This document shows positions 15,839 to 24,157 of a stretch of DNA of 64,000 nucleotides, piece by piece. Both the position numbers and the translations under genes were made by a program. The notes under the pieces were generated by a model. That model was not told the DNA's origin and did no database searches. It worked only from the letters and a program-made list of their open reading frames with translations. The stretch's first letter is position 1. Each line of letters opens with the position of its first letter. Source of the DNA: Faecalibacterium prausnitzii (GTDB taxonomy: Bacteria > Bacillota > Clostridia > Oscillospirales > Ruminococcaceae). Where the stretch lies: NCBI GenBank assembly GCA_004558805.1, contig SFDE01000001.1:132923-196922 (forward strand), given 5' to 3'.

Positions 15839-18097
15839 TCAGATATCGCCGTCCGAATGCAGATCCACCACAACGGTTGCTTTGGACGGCAGTTTTTCTT
15901 TTTCGTATTGTTCCAGTGCGCTGCGTACCAGATCCCGGAAACGGCGGTCGTTGCGGCACTTGACGGTAAGTTTGTAGCGATAGGTATCGTTGATCTTTTC
16001 GATGCTGCCGGGCACCGGTCCCAGCACCCGCAAAGGCAGGTCCGGCTGCCGGGAGGCGTGCTGCCCCAGGATCTCCGAGAACCGTGCCGCAGCCCGGGCG
16101 GTATCTATCTCCTTTGCTCCGGCAAAGCCTATGACGCACAGCCCGCAGAAGGGCGGATACAAGCCCAGTTTGCGGTAGGAGATCTCCTGCTCAAAAAACG
16201 CATCGTAGTCCTGAGCGGCGGCAAGATTCAGCACCGGATTGTCCGGGTCGGTGGTCTGGATGATGGCATGACCGGGATCCTTTGCTCTGCCGCTGCGCCC
16301 CACCACCTGCGTAATGAGGCTGAACACATTCTCGTAGGCACGGAACCCCTGAGCAAACAGCAGCGAGTCGATGCCCAGGACTCCCACAAGGGTCACGTCC
16401 TCAAAATCCAGCCCCTTTGCCACCATCTGGGTGCCCACCATGATATCGTACTCATGGTTTGCAAATTTTGCAAGCATCTTTTCGTGGGCGTCCTTGGCGG
16501 CGGTGGAATCCTGATCCATCCGCAGCACCCTTGCCTGTGGGAAAAGAGATGCAAGCTCCTCCTCTGCCTTCTGGGTGCCAAAGCCCCGGTACTGCAGCTT
16601 CCCGCCGCAGGCGGGGCAAAGGGTGGGCGGCTCCATCTGGGTGCCGCAGTAGTGGCACATGACCCGCCGCGCCGATTTATGGTAGACCATGGGGACGCTG
16701 CATTTGGGGCACTTCAGCACCTCCCGGCAATCCTCGCACTGTGCCATGGTCTGGTAGCCCCGGCGATTCAGCAGCAGGATGGTCTGCTTTTTTGCCTCCA
16801 GATTCCGGCGGATGGCGTCCTCCAGCGTCAGACTGATCTCCCGGGGGTTGCCGGCAGCCAGTTCTGCCCGCATATCCACGATGCGGACACTGGGCAAAGG
16901 GTTGCCCCCGTAGCGCCGGGTCAGCCGCACCAGCCGGGTGCGACCCTTCTGCGCTGCGTAAAAGCTCTCTGTGCTGGGGGTGGCGCTGGCAAGCAGCAGC
17001 AGGGCACCGTTTTCGGCGGTGCGCTGCCGCGCCACCTCGTGTGCCGAGTAACGGGGAGCGGACTCGGAGCGGTAGGTGTGTTCCTGCTCCTCGTCAATGA
17101 TGATCAGCCCGATGTTTTCCAGCGGTGAGAAGATGGCGCTGCGGGTGCCTACCACGATGTCTGCGCCGCCATCCTGGATCATCTGCCACTGCAGCAGCCG
17201 CTCCGTATGGTTCAGGGCAGAATGCTGCACCGCCACCCGTTTGCCGAACTGACTTTTCAGACGCAGGATCATCTGGGGCGTCAGGCTGATCTCCGGCACC
17301 AGTACCAGCGCCCGGCGTCCCATTTCCAGACAGCGGGCAATGAGCTTTAAAAACACCAGCGTTTTTCCGCTGCCGGTGACGCCGTACAGCAGCGCCGAGT
17401 GGGGGGCGTCGTCCTCCAGCTGCGGTGCAAGGGCATTGTATGCCGTCTGCTGCTCCTGGGTAAGGGTCACGGGATCGTTCCGTTGCGGGATGGAGGCGTA
17501 CAGGTCGATGGATTTGTTCACCTTGCTGCACTCCAGCACCCCTTTTGTGCACAGATTGTCCAGCACCGCCCGGCTGATGCCCTTTTCTTCCAGCTCTGTC
17601 AGGGTGCGCGCCCCGCCGCTGAGCAGGGTCACCACCGCCAGCTGCTTGGCGGTGGGCTTGGGCTTTGCCGGCAGCTGCCCCACCAGACGATAGGAATTTT
17701 CGGTGTGGCGGACCAACTGTTTCTGCAGCACCGGGGTCACCCCGTCTGCCGCCACCGTAGGCTTGTACTGTGCCCCGTAGGGGATCACCGCTTTTACCGC
17801 CTCGTAGTAGGTGCAGAAGGTGCGCTCCTTCAGAAAATGCACCAGCCCCAGCAGTTCCGGGGTCAGGCAGGCGGAGGCGGGAGCAACGTCGAAGAGGAAC
17901 TTCAGCTTGGAGTTTTCCGGTTCGGCATCGCATGCCAGCACCACCCCCATGCGGGGGCGGCTGCCTCTGCCAAAGGGCACCAGCACCATGCTGCCCAGAC
18001 GGACGGTGTTCTGCTGGTCCGGCATGACGGCATAGGTGTAGATCTTATCAAAATGAAAGGTTGCGTTGCTTACGGCAACACCCACCGTTCTGGGCAT
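15839..18097 (-). CDS. priA: Primosomal protein N' (replication restart helicase)
   Basis: A 752-residue 3'-5' DNA helicase that reloads the replisome at stalled forks. Seen: an N-terminal DNA-binding domain, Walker A in GVTGSGKTLVF, Walker B DEEQEHTYR, and LASATPS. The zinc-binding insertion has paired CxxC motifs (CEDCREVLKCPKC ... CHYCG ... CPACGG), followed by the C-terminal helicase lobe with VVGRSGRA. Normal family length. In B. subtilis rpoZ and coaBC lie between gmk and priA; here only 24 bp separate them. Confidence 0.96.
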   Translation of the reverse strand: MPRTVGVAVSNATFHFDKIYTYAVMPDQQNTVRLGSMVLVPFGRGSRPRMGVVLACDAEPENSKLKFLFDVAPASACLTPELLGLVHFLKERTFCTYYEAVKAVIPYGAQYKPTVAADGVTPVLQKQLVRHTENSYRLVGQLPAKPKPTAKQLAVVTLLSGGARTLTELEEKGISRAVLDNLCTKGVLECSKVNKSIDLYASIPQRNDPVTLTQEQQTAYNALAPQLEDDAPHSALLYGVTGSGKTLVFLKLIARCLEMGRRALVLVPEISLTPQMILRLKSQFGKRVAVQHSALNHTERLLQWQMIQDGGADIVVGTRSAIFSPLENIGLIIIDEEQEHTYRSESAPRYSAHEVARQRTAENGALLLLASATPSTESFYAAQKGRTRLVRLTRRYGGNPLPSVRIVDMRAELAAGNPREISLTLEDAIRRNLEAKKQTILLLNRRGYQTMAQCEDCREVLKCPKCSVPMVYHKSARRVMCHYCGTQMEPPTLCPACGGKLQYRGFGTQKAEEELASLFPQARVLRMDQDSTAAKDAHEKMLAKFANHEYDIMVGTQMVAKGLDFEDVTLVGVLGIDSLLFAQGFRAYENVFSLITQVVGRSGRAKDPGHAIIQTTDPDNPVLNLAAAQDYDAFFEQEISYRKLGLYPPFCGLCVIGFAGAKEIDTARAAARFSEILGQHASRQPDLPLRVLGPVPGSIEKINDTYRYKLTVKCRNDRRFRDLVRSALEQYEKEKLPSKATVVVDLHSDGDI

Positions 18098-18121
18098 GGG
18101 TCCAGCTCCTTCAAAAACAGA

Positions 18122-18694
18122 TTACCGGGAGATGCCGGCACGGCGGCAGATGACGTCGTACAGCTCCGCTGCACAGTGCTCCACCTCATCGTTGACCAGC
18201 TTGAGGGTAAACTTGTCCTGCTGGGCAAGCTCTTTCTGTGCCGTTGCAAGACGCTCCCGGATGCTCTCCTCGGTCTCGGTGCCCCGACCCCGCAGGCGGC
18301 GCTCCAGCTCCTCCTCGGAGGGAGGCAGCAGGAACACGGTGGTGGCTCCGGGGAACATCCGGCGGATATTCTCGGCGCCGTGGACATCGATGACCAGCAC
18401 CACCACTTTGCCGGCAGCAAGGCGCTTGTCCACCTCTTCCCGCAGGGTACCGTAGAAGTTGCCGTTGTAGAAGTTGTGCTCCACCACCTGATCCTTCTCG
18501 ATGAGCTGCTGGAATTCCTCCCGGGTGCGGTAGTAATAATCCACACCCTCCTGCTCACCGGGGCGAGGGGCACGAGTAGTAGCGGAGACGGTCTTTTCGA
18601 TCTCCGGATGTGCCTGCCGCAGTGCCTTGACCACGCTGTCCTTGCCGGTGCCTGCTGCACCAGACACTACAAAAAGATACTTATCATTCGCCAT
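18122..18694 (-). CDS. gmk: Guanylate kinase
   Basis: ATP:GMP phosphotransferase. The 190-residue product begins MANDKYLFVVSGAAGTGKDS. The P-loop ends GKDS rather than the usual GKGT/GKST. It also has SATTRAPRPGE and GVDYYYRTREEF, the GMP-binding region. The start at 18694 has GAGGAGG upstream and overlaps the end of remA by 11 bp. A longer in-frame opening lies wholly within remA and is rejected. Confidence 0.95.
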   Translation of the reverse strand: MANDKYLFVVSGAAGTGKDSVVKALRQAHPEIEKTVSATTRAPRPGEQEGVDYYYRTREEFQQLIEKDQVVEHNFYNGNFYGTLREEVDKRLAAGKVVVLVIDVHGAENIRRMFPGATTVFLLPPSEEELERRLRGRGTETEESIRERLATAQKELAQQDKFTLKLVNDEVEHCAAELYDVICRRAGISR

Positions 18695-18962
18695 GGGGCG
18701 TTTCCTCCTCTGTTGTCGTCCGGCTCTCCTGCCCCGCCGCACGGTTTGCCACCGTTTCCGGCTGAAGCGCCGAGAGCACCACATGATCGGAGTCCATGAT
18801 GAGCACCGCACGGGTGCTGCGTCCGTAGGACGCGTCGATCAGCATCCCTCGCTCCCGCGCCTCCTTTACAAGGCGTTTGACCGGGGCAGAATCCGGGCTG
18901 ACCACTGCCACTACCCGGTCTGCGCTGACCATATTACCAAACCCGATGTTCACCAGTTTCAT
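18684..18962 (-). CDS. remA: RemA-like regulatory protein (DUF370)
   Basis: A 92-residue member of the RemA/DUF370 family. In B. subtilis RemA is a DNA-binding activator of biofilm matrix genes. The core MKLVNIGFGNMVSADRVVAV, then ARERGMLIDASYGRSTRAV and SDHVVLSALQPETV is typical. The last 20 residues are a charged, poorly conserved tail. Position between yicC and gmk matches B. subtilis (yloC-remA-gmk). The target genes in this organism are unknown. Confidence 0.9.
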   Translation of the reverse strand: MKLVNIGFGNMVSADRVVAVVSPDSAPVKRLVKEARERGMLIDASYGRSTRAVLIMDSDHVVLSALQPETVANRAAGQESRTTTEEETPHGE

Positions 18963-18989
18963 AAACTCCTCCCAACGGTCTTGTCTGTA

Positions 18990-19868
18990 TTACTCAAGGT
19001 TCTGGATCTGTTCCCGGATCTTTTCAATTTCTGCTTTCATGTCCACCACGATGCGGGTGATGTCCAGATCCTGACACTTGGACCCGATGGTGTTGGTCTC
19101 CCGGTTCAGTTCCTGGGTCAGGAAGTCCAGCTTGCGTCCCACTGGCTCATCCAGCTGCAGGATCTCCCGGTACTGGGAGATATGGCTGCGCAGGCGCACC
19201 GTTTCCTCGTCGATGGCAGTCTTGTCACCAAAGATCGCCGCTTCAGTAAGGACCCGTGCATCGTCGATGTCCCGGTCCTCCAGGATTACCTTGAGCTTTT
19301 CGTACAGGCGGCTGGTGTATGCTTCCACCCTGCCTGCACTGAGGGATTCCACCTTGCCTACCCACTCATCCAGATGGACCAGGCGGGACTCGATATCCGC
19401 CTTCATCTTTGCGCCTTCCACCGCCCGCATCTCCACAAAGCGGTCCAGTGCCTCAGCAGTCACTGCGGAAACATCCTCCCACAGCTGCTCCTCATCCACA
19501 TCGGCGTGGCGGGTGGCAAGAACATCCGGGAAGCGGGTCAGCATCCCGGCGGTGATGTCATTCTTGACCCCCAGCTGTTCCGAAAGGTCCCGCAGAGCAT
19601 TCTGGTAGCTCCGTGCCAGGTCCATGTTCACGGCAACCACCGTGTCGGCGGCGTCCACATTCTGCACCGTCATGCTCAGCTCCACCTTGCCACGGGAAAT
19701 GCGCTCATTGAGCAGCTTTTTCAGGCGGCTGTCCATGTAGCTGCAGGTACGGGGGATTCGGGAAGAATACTCGAAGTAACGGGAGTTTACGCTGCGCAGC
19801 TCCACCGTGATCTCACGGCCGTTGCGCACGGCGGTTCCTCTGCCGAAACCGGTCATGCTTAAGATCAT
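18990..19868 (-). CDS. YicC/YloC family endoribonuclease
   Basis: A 292-residue YicC-family protein; characterised members are endoribonucleases linked to RNA turnover and stationary-phase survival. It starts MILSMTGFGRG, with SVNSRYFE near residue 30 and the conserved C-terminal ELNRETNTIGSKCQD. AAGGAG precedes the ATG at 19868. It is the first gene of the long operon ending at spoVM and is driven by the promoter at 19960-19988. Confidence 0.93.
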   Translation of the reverse strand: MILSMTGFGRGTAVRNGREITVELRSVNSRYFEYSSRIPRTCSYMDSRLKKLLNERISRGKVELSMTVQNVDAADTVVAVNMDLARSYQNALRDLSEQLGVKNDITAGMLTRFPDVLATRHADVDEEQLWEDVSAVTAEALDRFVEMRAVEGAKMKADIESRLVHLDEWVGKVESLSAGRVEAYTSRLYEKLKVILEDRDIDDARVLTEAAIFGDKTAIDEETVRLRSHISQYREILQLDEPVGRKLDFLTQELNRETNTIGSKCQDLDITRIVVDMKAEIEKIREQIQNLE

Positions 19869-19959
19869 ACGTTCTCCTTTTTCTGTGTGTTGCGTACAGT
19901 TTTCGGTATATGTATCCGCCTTTGGGTACACAAGCCCATGTTACGATACATATGACATC

Positions 19960-19988
19960 ATTTTACTATTCTTTCCTGAAAAATTCAA
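19960..19988 (-). promoter_or_regulatory. Promoter of the yicC-to-spoVM operon
   Basis: -35 TTGAAT (19983-19988), 17-bp spacer, -10 TAAAAT (19960-19965) on the minus strand, about 90 bp upstream of yicC. I saw no internal terminator down to 7.63 kb. Confidence 0.65.
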
Positions 19989-20045
19989 GGGACACTCTCC
20001 GGGGCATTTCGGTCCAAAGCCAAATGTTCTGCGCAGCTACGCAGC

Positions 20046-20088
20046 AAAACGCCCCGATGTGATATTTACGCAACAGTACATCGGGGCG
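20046..20088 (-). terminator. Terminator of the HTH gene
   Basis: Perfect 11-bp stem CGCCCCGATGT / ACATCGGGGCG with a 17-nt loop, followed on the minus strand by TTTTGC. It is located 12 bp past the stop of the gene at 20100. Confidence 0.75.
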
Positions 20089-20099
20089 TCGGGATCGAT

Positions 20100-20441
20100 T
20101 CATTTTGTCTTGTAGACGCAGGTGACGCTGCTTTCCAGCAGGTCGGCATTCAGCAGGGTCTGCTCCACCCAGTGGATATTGTCGGAAATGGTATCCCAGG
20201 AGACCTCATACTCCTTGGCGATGCTGTCCATACTGCGGTACTGAAAACGATAAAGCAGGGTAAGGATCAGTTTATCCACCATGGTCACCTTGGTAAAGCG
20301 GGGCTTCCGCTTATGCTCCTTCTGGTACGCAACGTTGAGAGCCTCCAGCATATTTTCGAACTGACACATGGTAACGCCAAAATTCACCCAGTAATCCACT
20401 TCCTGGAACTCTGCAAGGCGCTGTTCGGTGATGGTCCTCAT
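20100..20441 (-). CDS. Stand-alone transposase-type helix-turn-helix protein
   Basis: A 113-residue protein resembling only the N-terminal part of IS5-type DDE transposases (HTH_Tnp_4, PF13613). Residues about 50-95 contain KLILTLLYRFQYRSMDSIAK and EVSWDTISDNIHWVEQTL, the HTH block. There is no DDE catalytic domain; after the HTH the protein ends within 20 residues. It has its own near-consensus promoter (20506-20534) and a strong terminator, and I saw no flanking inverted or direct repeats. It therefore looks like a maintained small DNA-binding protein rather than insertion-sequence debris, but a truncated transposase cannot be excluded. Confidence 0.65.
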   Translation of the reverse strand: MRTITEQRLAEFQEVDYWVNFGVTMCQFENMLEALNVAYQKEHKRKPRFTKVTMVDKLILTLLYRFQYRSMDSIAKEYEVSWDTISDNIHWVEQTLLNADLLESSVTCVYKTK

Positions 20442-20505
20442 GGTCTATACCCCCTTTTATTCTCTCTGCCCGGCTGCAGAATGCACCAAGCATCTCTCCG
20501 GTTTT

Positions 20506-20534
20506 ATTATAAGAGCTTCCGGGGCGCAAGTCAA
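20506..20534 (-). promoter_or_regulatory. Strong sigma-A promoter of the HTH gene
   Basis: -35 TTGACT (20529-20534), 17-bp spacer, -10 TATAAT (20506-20511) on the minus strand, 65 bp upstream of the start codon. Confidence 0.7.
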
Positions 20535-20606
20535 TGAAACGGGGGACTTTTTGCAGGACCATGTTGTTTTTCGACACATTTCGAGGTATTTTGCCGCCTT
20601 TGCCGC

Positions 20607-20637
20607 AAACAAAAACCTCCCGCTTTGCAGCGGGAGG
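20607..20637 (-). terminator. Terminator of the transcarboxylase-like operon
   Basis: Nine-bp stem CCTCCCGCT / AGCGGGAGG around TTGC, followed by TTTTTGTTTG on the minus strand, 29 bp past the carboxyltransferase gene. Confidence 0.85.
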
Positions 20638-20666
20638 CGAATAAGTCTCCTGTTATCTCTCAGTCA

Positions 20667-22070
20667 TCAGACCGGGTGGGACTTGTTTGCATAATCTGCG
20701 TGGTCACCGTCAACGCCCTGCTTTTTTGCATTGCGCTTGTCGAAGAACTTGGGTGCAACCTGGGGGAACATTGCGTAGGTCAGCACATCCTCTTCCTGAG
20801 TTGCCCACTTGGCAGCTTCTGCCTTCAGCTTGTCCATCTCGGGAGCAAGGGTGTCGGCAAAGCGGCAGGTGATGGGCTGCTCATCGCCCAGGATCTTCTT
20901 GGTGAACTCGGGCTTGATGGGAGCGGGAGTCTTGCCGTAGTCGCCGTGGACCAGACCCTTGAACTCCTTGGTTACCATCTTGTAGCGCTCGCCCAGGATG
21001 ACGTTGAACACAGCCTGAGTGCCAACGATCTGGCTGGTGGGGGTGACCAGCGGAGGATAGCCTGCATCCTCACGGACGCGGGGGATCTCTGCCAACACTT
21101 CATCCAACTTGTCTTCCTTGCCGGCATCCTTCAGCTGCTTGAGCATGTTGGAGAACATGCCGCCCGGCACCTGATACAGCAGGGTGTTGGCATCCACGCC
21201 CAGGCTCTTGGGGCTGATCTGACCATTGGCGATGTACTTCTCGCGGAGCTTTGCAAAGTATGCACGCACCACGTTCAGCTGCTTCAGGTCCAGACCGGTA
21301 TCGTAGTCGGTGCCCTGCAGGGCAGCAACCAGACTCTCGGTGGGCATATGGCTGGTGCCAAGGCTCAGGGGACTCATGGCAGTATCCACGATGTCAGCGC
21401 CTGCCTCAATGCCCTTCAGGATGGACATGGAAGCAAGACCAGCGGTGTAGTGGCTGTGGACGTCCACAGGAATGCTGACGGTCTCCTTCAGCTTCTTCAC
21501 CAGATCGTAGCAGGTGTAGGGAGTGAGCAGACCAGCCATGTCCTTGATGCAGATGGAGTTTGCACCCATCTCCTCCAGGGTCTTGGCGTAGGCAGCAAAG
21601 TACTCGTTGTTGTGCACAGGGCTGAGGGTGTAGCTGATGCAGCCCTGAACATGTGCGCCTTCCTTGTTGGCAGACTTGATGGCAGTCTGCAGGTTGCGGG
21701 GATCGTTCAGTGCGTCAAAGATGCGGATCACATCAATGCCGTTTGCCACAGACTTCTGTACGAAGTACTCCACGGCGTCATCGGCGTAGGGGCGGTAGCC
21801 CAGCATATTCTGACCGCGGAACAGCATCTGCAGCTTCTGGTGGGGCAGCTCCTTGCGCAGGATGCGCAGACGCTCCCAGGGATCCTCGTCCAGGAAACGG
21901 ATGCAGCTGTCGAAGGTAGCACCGCCCCAGCACTCCACAGAGAAGTAGTTGATCTTGTCCATTTCGGGCAGGATGGGACGCATCTCGTCCATAGTCATAC
22001 GGGTCGCCAGCAGAGACTGGTGGGCATCACGCAGGACGACCTCGGTAACCTTGATCGGCTTTTTCGCCAT
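20667..22070 (-). CDS. Biotin-dependent carboxyltransferase (OadA / PycB / transcarboxylase 5S type)
   Basis: A 467-residue TIM-barrel carboxyltransferase of the oxaloacetate decarboxylase alpha / pyruvate carboxylase C-terminal / transcarboxylase 5S family. It moves a carboxyl group between carboxybiotin and a 2-oxoacid, normally pyruvate/oxaloacetate. Seen: VVLRDAHQSLLATRM (metal Asp) at the N-terminus, FDALNDPRN, CIKDMAGLLTP with the carbamylated-lysine position, and VDVHSHYTAGLA with the metal histidines. The C-terminal PYC_OADA helical domain is present, but no attached biotinyl domain; that is supplied by the next gene upstream. ATG 22070 is chosen (GAGGTG upstream); GTG 22079 is possible. 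Last gene of a three-gene operon. Confidence 0.9.
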   Translation of the reverse strand: MAKKPIKVTEVVLRDAHQSLLATRMTMDEMRPILPEMDKINYFSVECWGGATFDSCIRFLDEDPWERLRILRKELPHQKLQMLFRGQNMLGYRPYADDAVEYFVQKSVANGIDVIRIFDALNDPRNLQTAIKSANKEGAHVQGCISYTLSPVHNNEYFAAYAKTLEEMGANSICIKDMAGLLTPYTCYDLVKKLKETVSIPVDVHSHYTAGLASMSILKGIEAGADIVDTAMSPLSLGTSHMPTESLVAALQGTDYDTGLDLKQLNVVRAYFAKLREKYIANGQISPKSLGVDANTLLYQVPGGMFSNMLKQLKDAGKEDKLDEVLAEIPRVREDAGYPPLVTPTSQIVGTQAVFNVILGERYKMVTKEFKGLVHGDYGKTPAPIKPEFTKKILGDEQPITCRFADTLAPEMDKLKAEAAKWATQEEDVLTYAMFPQVAPKFFDKRNAKKQGVDGDHADYANKSHPV

Positions 22071-22086
22071 GATTGTCACCTCTTCC

Positions 22087-22467
22087 TCAGTTCATGGAAA
22101 CCAGAACGTCACCGGAATTGACGGTATCGCCCTTGTTCACGTTGACGGATGCAACAGTGCCGTCCTGGGGAGCCAGGATCTCGTTCTCCATCTTCATTGC
22201 CTCGAGGATGACCAGCACGTCGCCAGCCTTGACGGATGCACCGGCACTGACCTTAACGTCCAGAATGTTGCCGGGCATGGGAGCCTTGACGGAAACAGCG
22301 CCTGCGGCACCGGCAGCAGCCTTGGGAGCAGCAGCGGGTGCGGGGGCAGCAGCCTTGGGAGCGGTGGGTGCAGCCGGAGCAGCAGCAACAGGAGCAGCGC
22401 CTGCGGCAGTCTCCTCCACGGAGACGCTGTAAGCAACGCCATTGACGGTAATATTGTAGTACTTCAT
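22087..22467 (-). CDS. Biotin carboxyl carrier protein
   Basis: A 126-residue carrier: a short N-terminal segment (MKYYNITVNGVAYSVSVEE), an Ala/Pro linker of about 40 residues, then a biotinyl domain with the biotinylation site EAMKMENEI. It looks like the 1.3S subunit of transcarboxylase or the gamma/C subunits of sodium-pump decarboxylases. It lies between the two carboxyltransferase genes and must shuttle carboxybiotin between them. GGAGG is 8 nt before the ATG. Confidence 0.94.
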   Translation of the reverse strand: MKYYNITVNGVAYSVSVEETAAGAAPVAAAPAAPTAPKAAAPAPAAAPKAAAGAAGAVSVKAPMPGNILDVKVSAGASVKAGDVLVILEAMKMENEILAPQDGTVASVNVNKGDTVNSGDVLVSMN

Positions 22468-22515
22468 GGAAGGATCCTCCAATTCAAAATCGTAATCAGA
22501 TGTACGTTCGGATGC

Positions 22516-23835
22516 TTACAGGGCCATGTTGCCGTGCTTCTTGGGCAGACGGGCAGCACGCTTGGTGCTCAGCAGTTCCAGTGCAGCCACAACGCTGGCA
22601 CGGACATTTGCTGCATCGCAGACCATATCGGCAGCACCGGATGCAACGGCGTTTGCTGCGCAGCACACCTCAGCGGTGTAAGCGGCAGCCTTTGCATTGG
22701 TGGCAGCGATGATGTTGTCGGAAGCATCGATCTCGTCCTTGTACAGAACGCTGACCGCTGCACTGGGCTCCAGAGCGCTGACCACGCAGCCGTTGACAGC
22801 GATGCGCAGGTCTGCTGCTGCCAGAGCGGTGTAAACGGGACCCACAGCCTTGCCGTACAGCACTGCCACCTTGGCGGTGGTAGCGTCGGCGTAGGTAGCA
22901 GCAAGGCGTGCAGCCTCACGGATACCGCCGGTGATGTCCTCGCTGACGCTGGGCACAAAGCCCTCGGTGTCCACGATGGTGACCACCGGAACGTTGAAGG
23001 CATCGCACAGACGCACAAAGCGGGATGCCTTTGCCACACAGTTATGGCACAGCTGCTTGCCTGCTGCAACAACGCCCACGGCATTGCCGTTAACAGTTGC
23101 AAAGGCAGTGTAGACAGACTTGCCAAAGTCCGCATACAGTTCCACAGTGCTGTCCTTGTCAACGATGGCGGCGGCAGCCTTTGCAGGCTCTGCACCGGCG
23201 GTCATAACGGCAGCGGGCTGCTCAAACTCAAAGATGGCAGGACCGGTGAGGTTGTTGGCGGGCAGCAGACCCACGATGTGGGCAGCCTTCTCGGCAGCCT
23301 CTGCGGCATCGGCAGCCACGATGGAAGCCACACCTGCCTTGGCGGCAGCAGCGGCGGTGCCGGCATCGGCGACCTTATCGCCCTTGGCGGCGGAGGTGAA
23401 CGGAGCGGTAAAGAACAGCTCTGCGCCCTGAGCAACGATGCAGACATCCGCATTTGCTGCGCTCAGTGCGCTGGTGCCGCCGCACACGCCCAGAACCACT
23501 GCGACCTGCGGCACGACACCGGAGACCTTGGCGATCTGTGCGTTCAGCTTTGCGCTGGCGGTAAGAACATCCAGACCCTCAGCAAGCTTTGCACCCACCG
23601 AGTTGTAGAAGGTGACCACCGGGCAGCCGGTCTGTGCAGCCATCTCCAGAACCTTGATGTTCTTTTCGACATCCTTTACGGTTACAGCTTCGCCATCCTG
23701 ATAGACAGCGTAAGCCTGCTGACCCGCAGCATAGCCGCAGGCAGCGCTCACTGCACCATCAGCAAACAGCGCAGTGTACTCCCCGTCATCGAAGAACTTG
23801 GCGAGGATTTCTCCCTTATTGATCTTTGAAGCCAT
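22516..23835 (-). CDS. Acyl-CoA carboxyltransferase subunit (MmdA / 12S-like), short and alanine-rich
   Basis: A 439-residue crotonase-fold carboxyl transferase (PF01039 type). Relatives act on methylmalonyl-CoA/propionyl-CoA, glutaconyl-CoA or acetyl-CoA. Seen: the N-terminal half with VVTFYNSVGAKLAEG and VLGVCGGTSALSA, and the C-terminal half with CHNCVAKASRFVRLCDAF, VPVVTIVDTEGFVP and AVLYGKAVG. It is about 60-80 residues shorter than typical MmdA, mainly at the N-terminus, and unusually rich in Ala. Substrate cannot be read from sequence. AGGAGG precedes the ATG. First gene of the operon, under the promoter at 23881-23909. Confidence 0.85.
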   Translation of the reverse strand: MASKINKGEILAKFFDDGEYTALFADGAVSAACGYAAGQQAYAVYQDGEAVTVKDVEKNIKVLEMAAQTGCPVVTFYNSVGAKLAEGLDVLTASAKLNAQIAKVSGVVPQVAVVLGVCGGTSALSAANADVCIVAQGAELFFTAPFTSAAKGDKVADAGTAAAAAKAGVASIVAADAAEAAEKAAHIVGLLPANNLTGPAIFEFEQPAAVMTAGAEPAKAAAAIVDKDSTVELYADFGKSVYTAFATVNGNAVGVVAAGKQLCHNCVAKASRFVRLCDAFNVPVVTIVDTEGFVPSVSEDITGGIREAARLAATYADATTAKVAVLYGKAVGPVYTALAAADLRIAVNGCVVSALEPSAAVSVLYKDEIDASDNIIAATNAKAAAYTAEVCCAANAVASGAADMVCDAANVRASVVAALELLSTKRAARLPKKHGNMAL

Positions 23836-23880
23836 AATAAGACCTCCTGGTTGTCTGTGTGAGCTTTCAAAATTGGTTTT

Positions 23881-23909
23881 ATTATACTGAATTTGGCAAA
23901 AAATTGCAA
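23881..23909 (-). promoter_or_regulatory. Sigma-A promoter of the transcarboxylase-like operon
   Basis: -35 TTGCAA (23904-23909), 17-bp spacer, -10 TATAAT (23881-23886) on the minus strand, 45 bp upstream of the first start codon. Confidence 0.75.
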
Positions 23910-24062
23910 GACATTCTATAAAAGTCCATATAAATCAACATATGTCAATTTTTTGACAATGGTTTTTTCATCTATTGTTCCAGTATACCGCATGGCAGGG
24001 TCAGTTTTTGCCGAATAACGGCTGGGCTGCCAATCTTTTGGGCAGAAAGACGTTTTCCTTTT

Positions 24063-24091
24063 TTGTTTTTTGTGATAAACTGTATTATAAG
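24063..24091 (+). promoter_or_regulatory. Promoter of the glycerophosphodiesterase gene
   Basis: -35 TTGTTT (24063-24068), 17-bp spacer, -10 TATAAG (24086-24091) on the plus strand, 66 bp before the TTG start. The rest of 23910-24157 is A/T-rich with no gene seen. Confidence 0.55.
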
Positions 24092-24157
24092 CACAAAACT
24101 TATGCAAAAATACAGAAAGCTTCTGTCCAGGAAGTCTAAAAAAGGAAGGTCTTTGCT

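Noticed and set aside
21949..23829. Gly/Ser/Cys-rich plus-strand frame resembling a repetitive surface protein
   Set aside because: It is the mirror of the Ala-rich carboxyltransferase and biotin carrier genes; the low-complexity look comes from complementing GCN codons.
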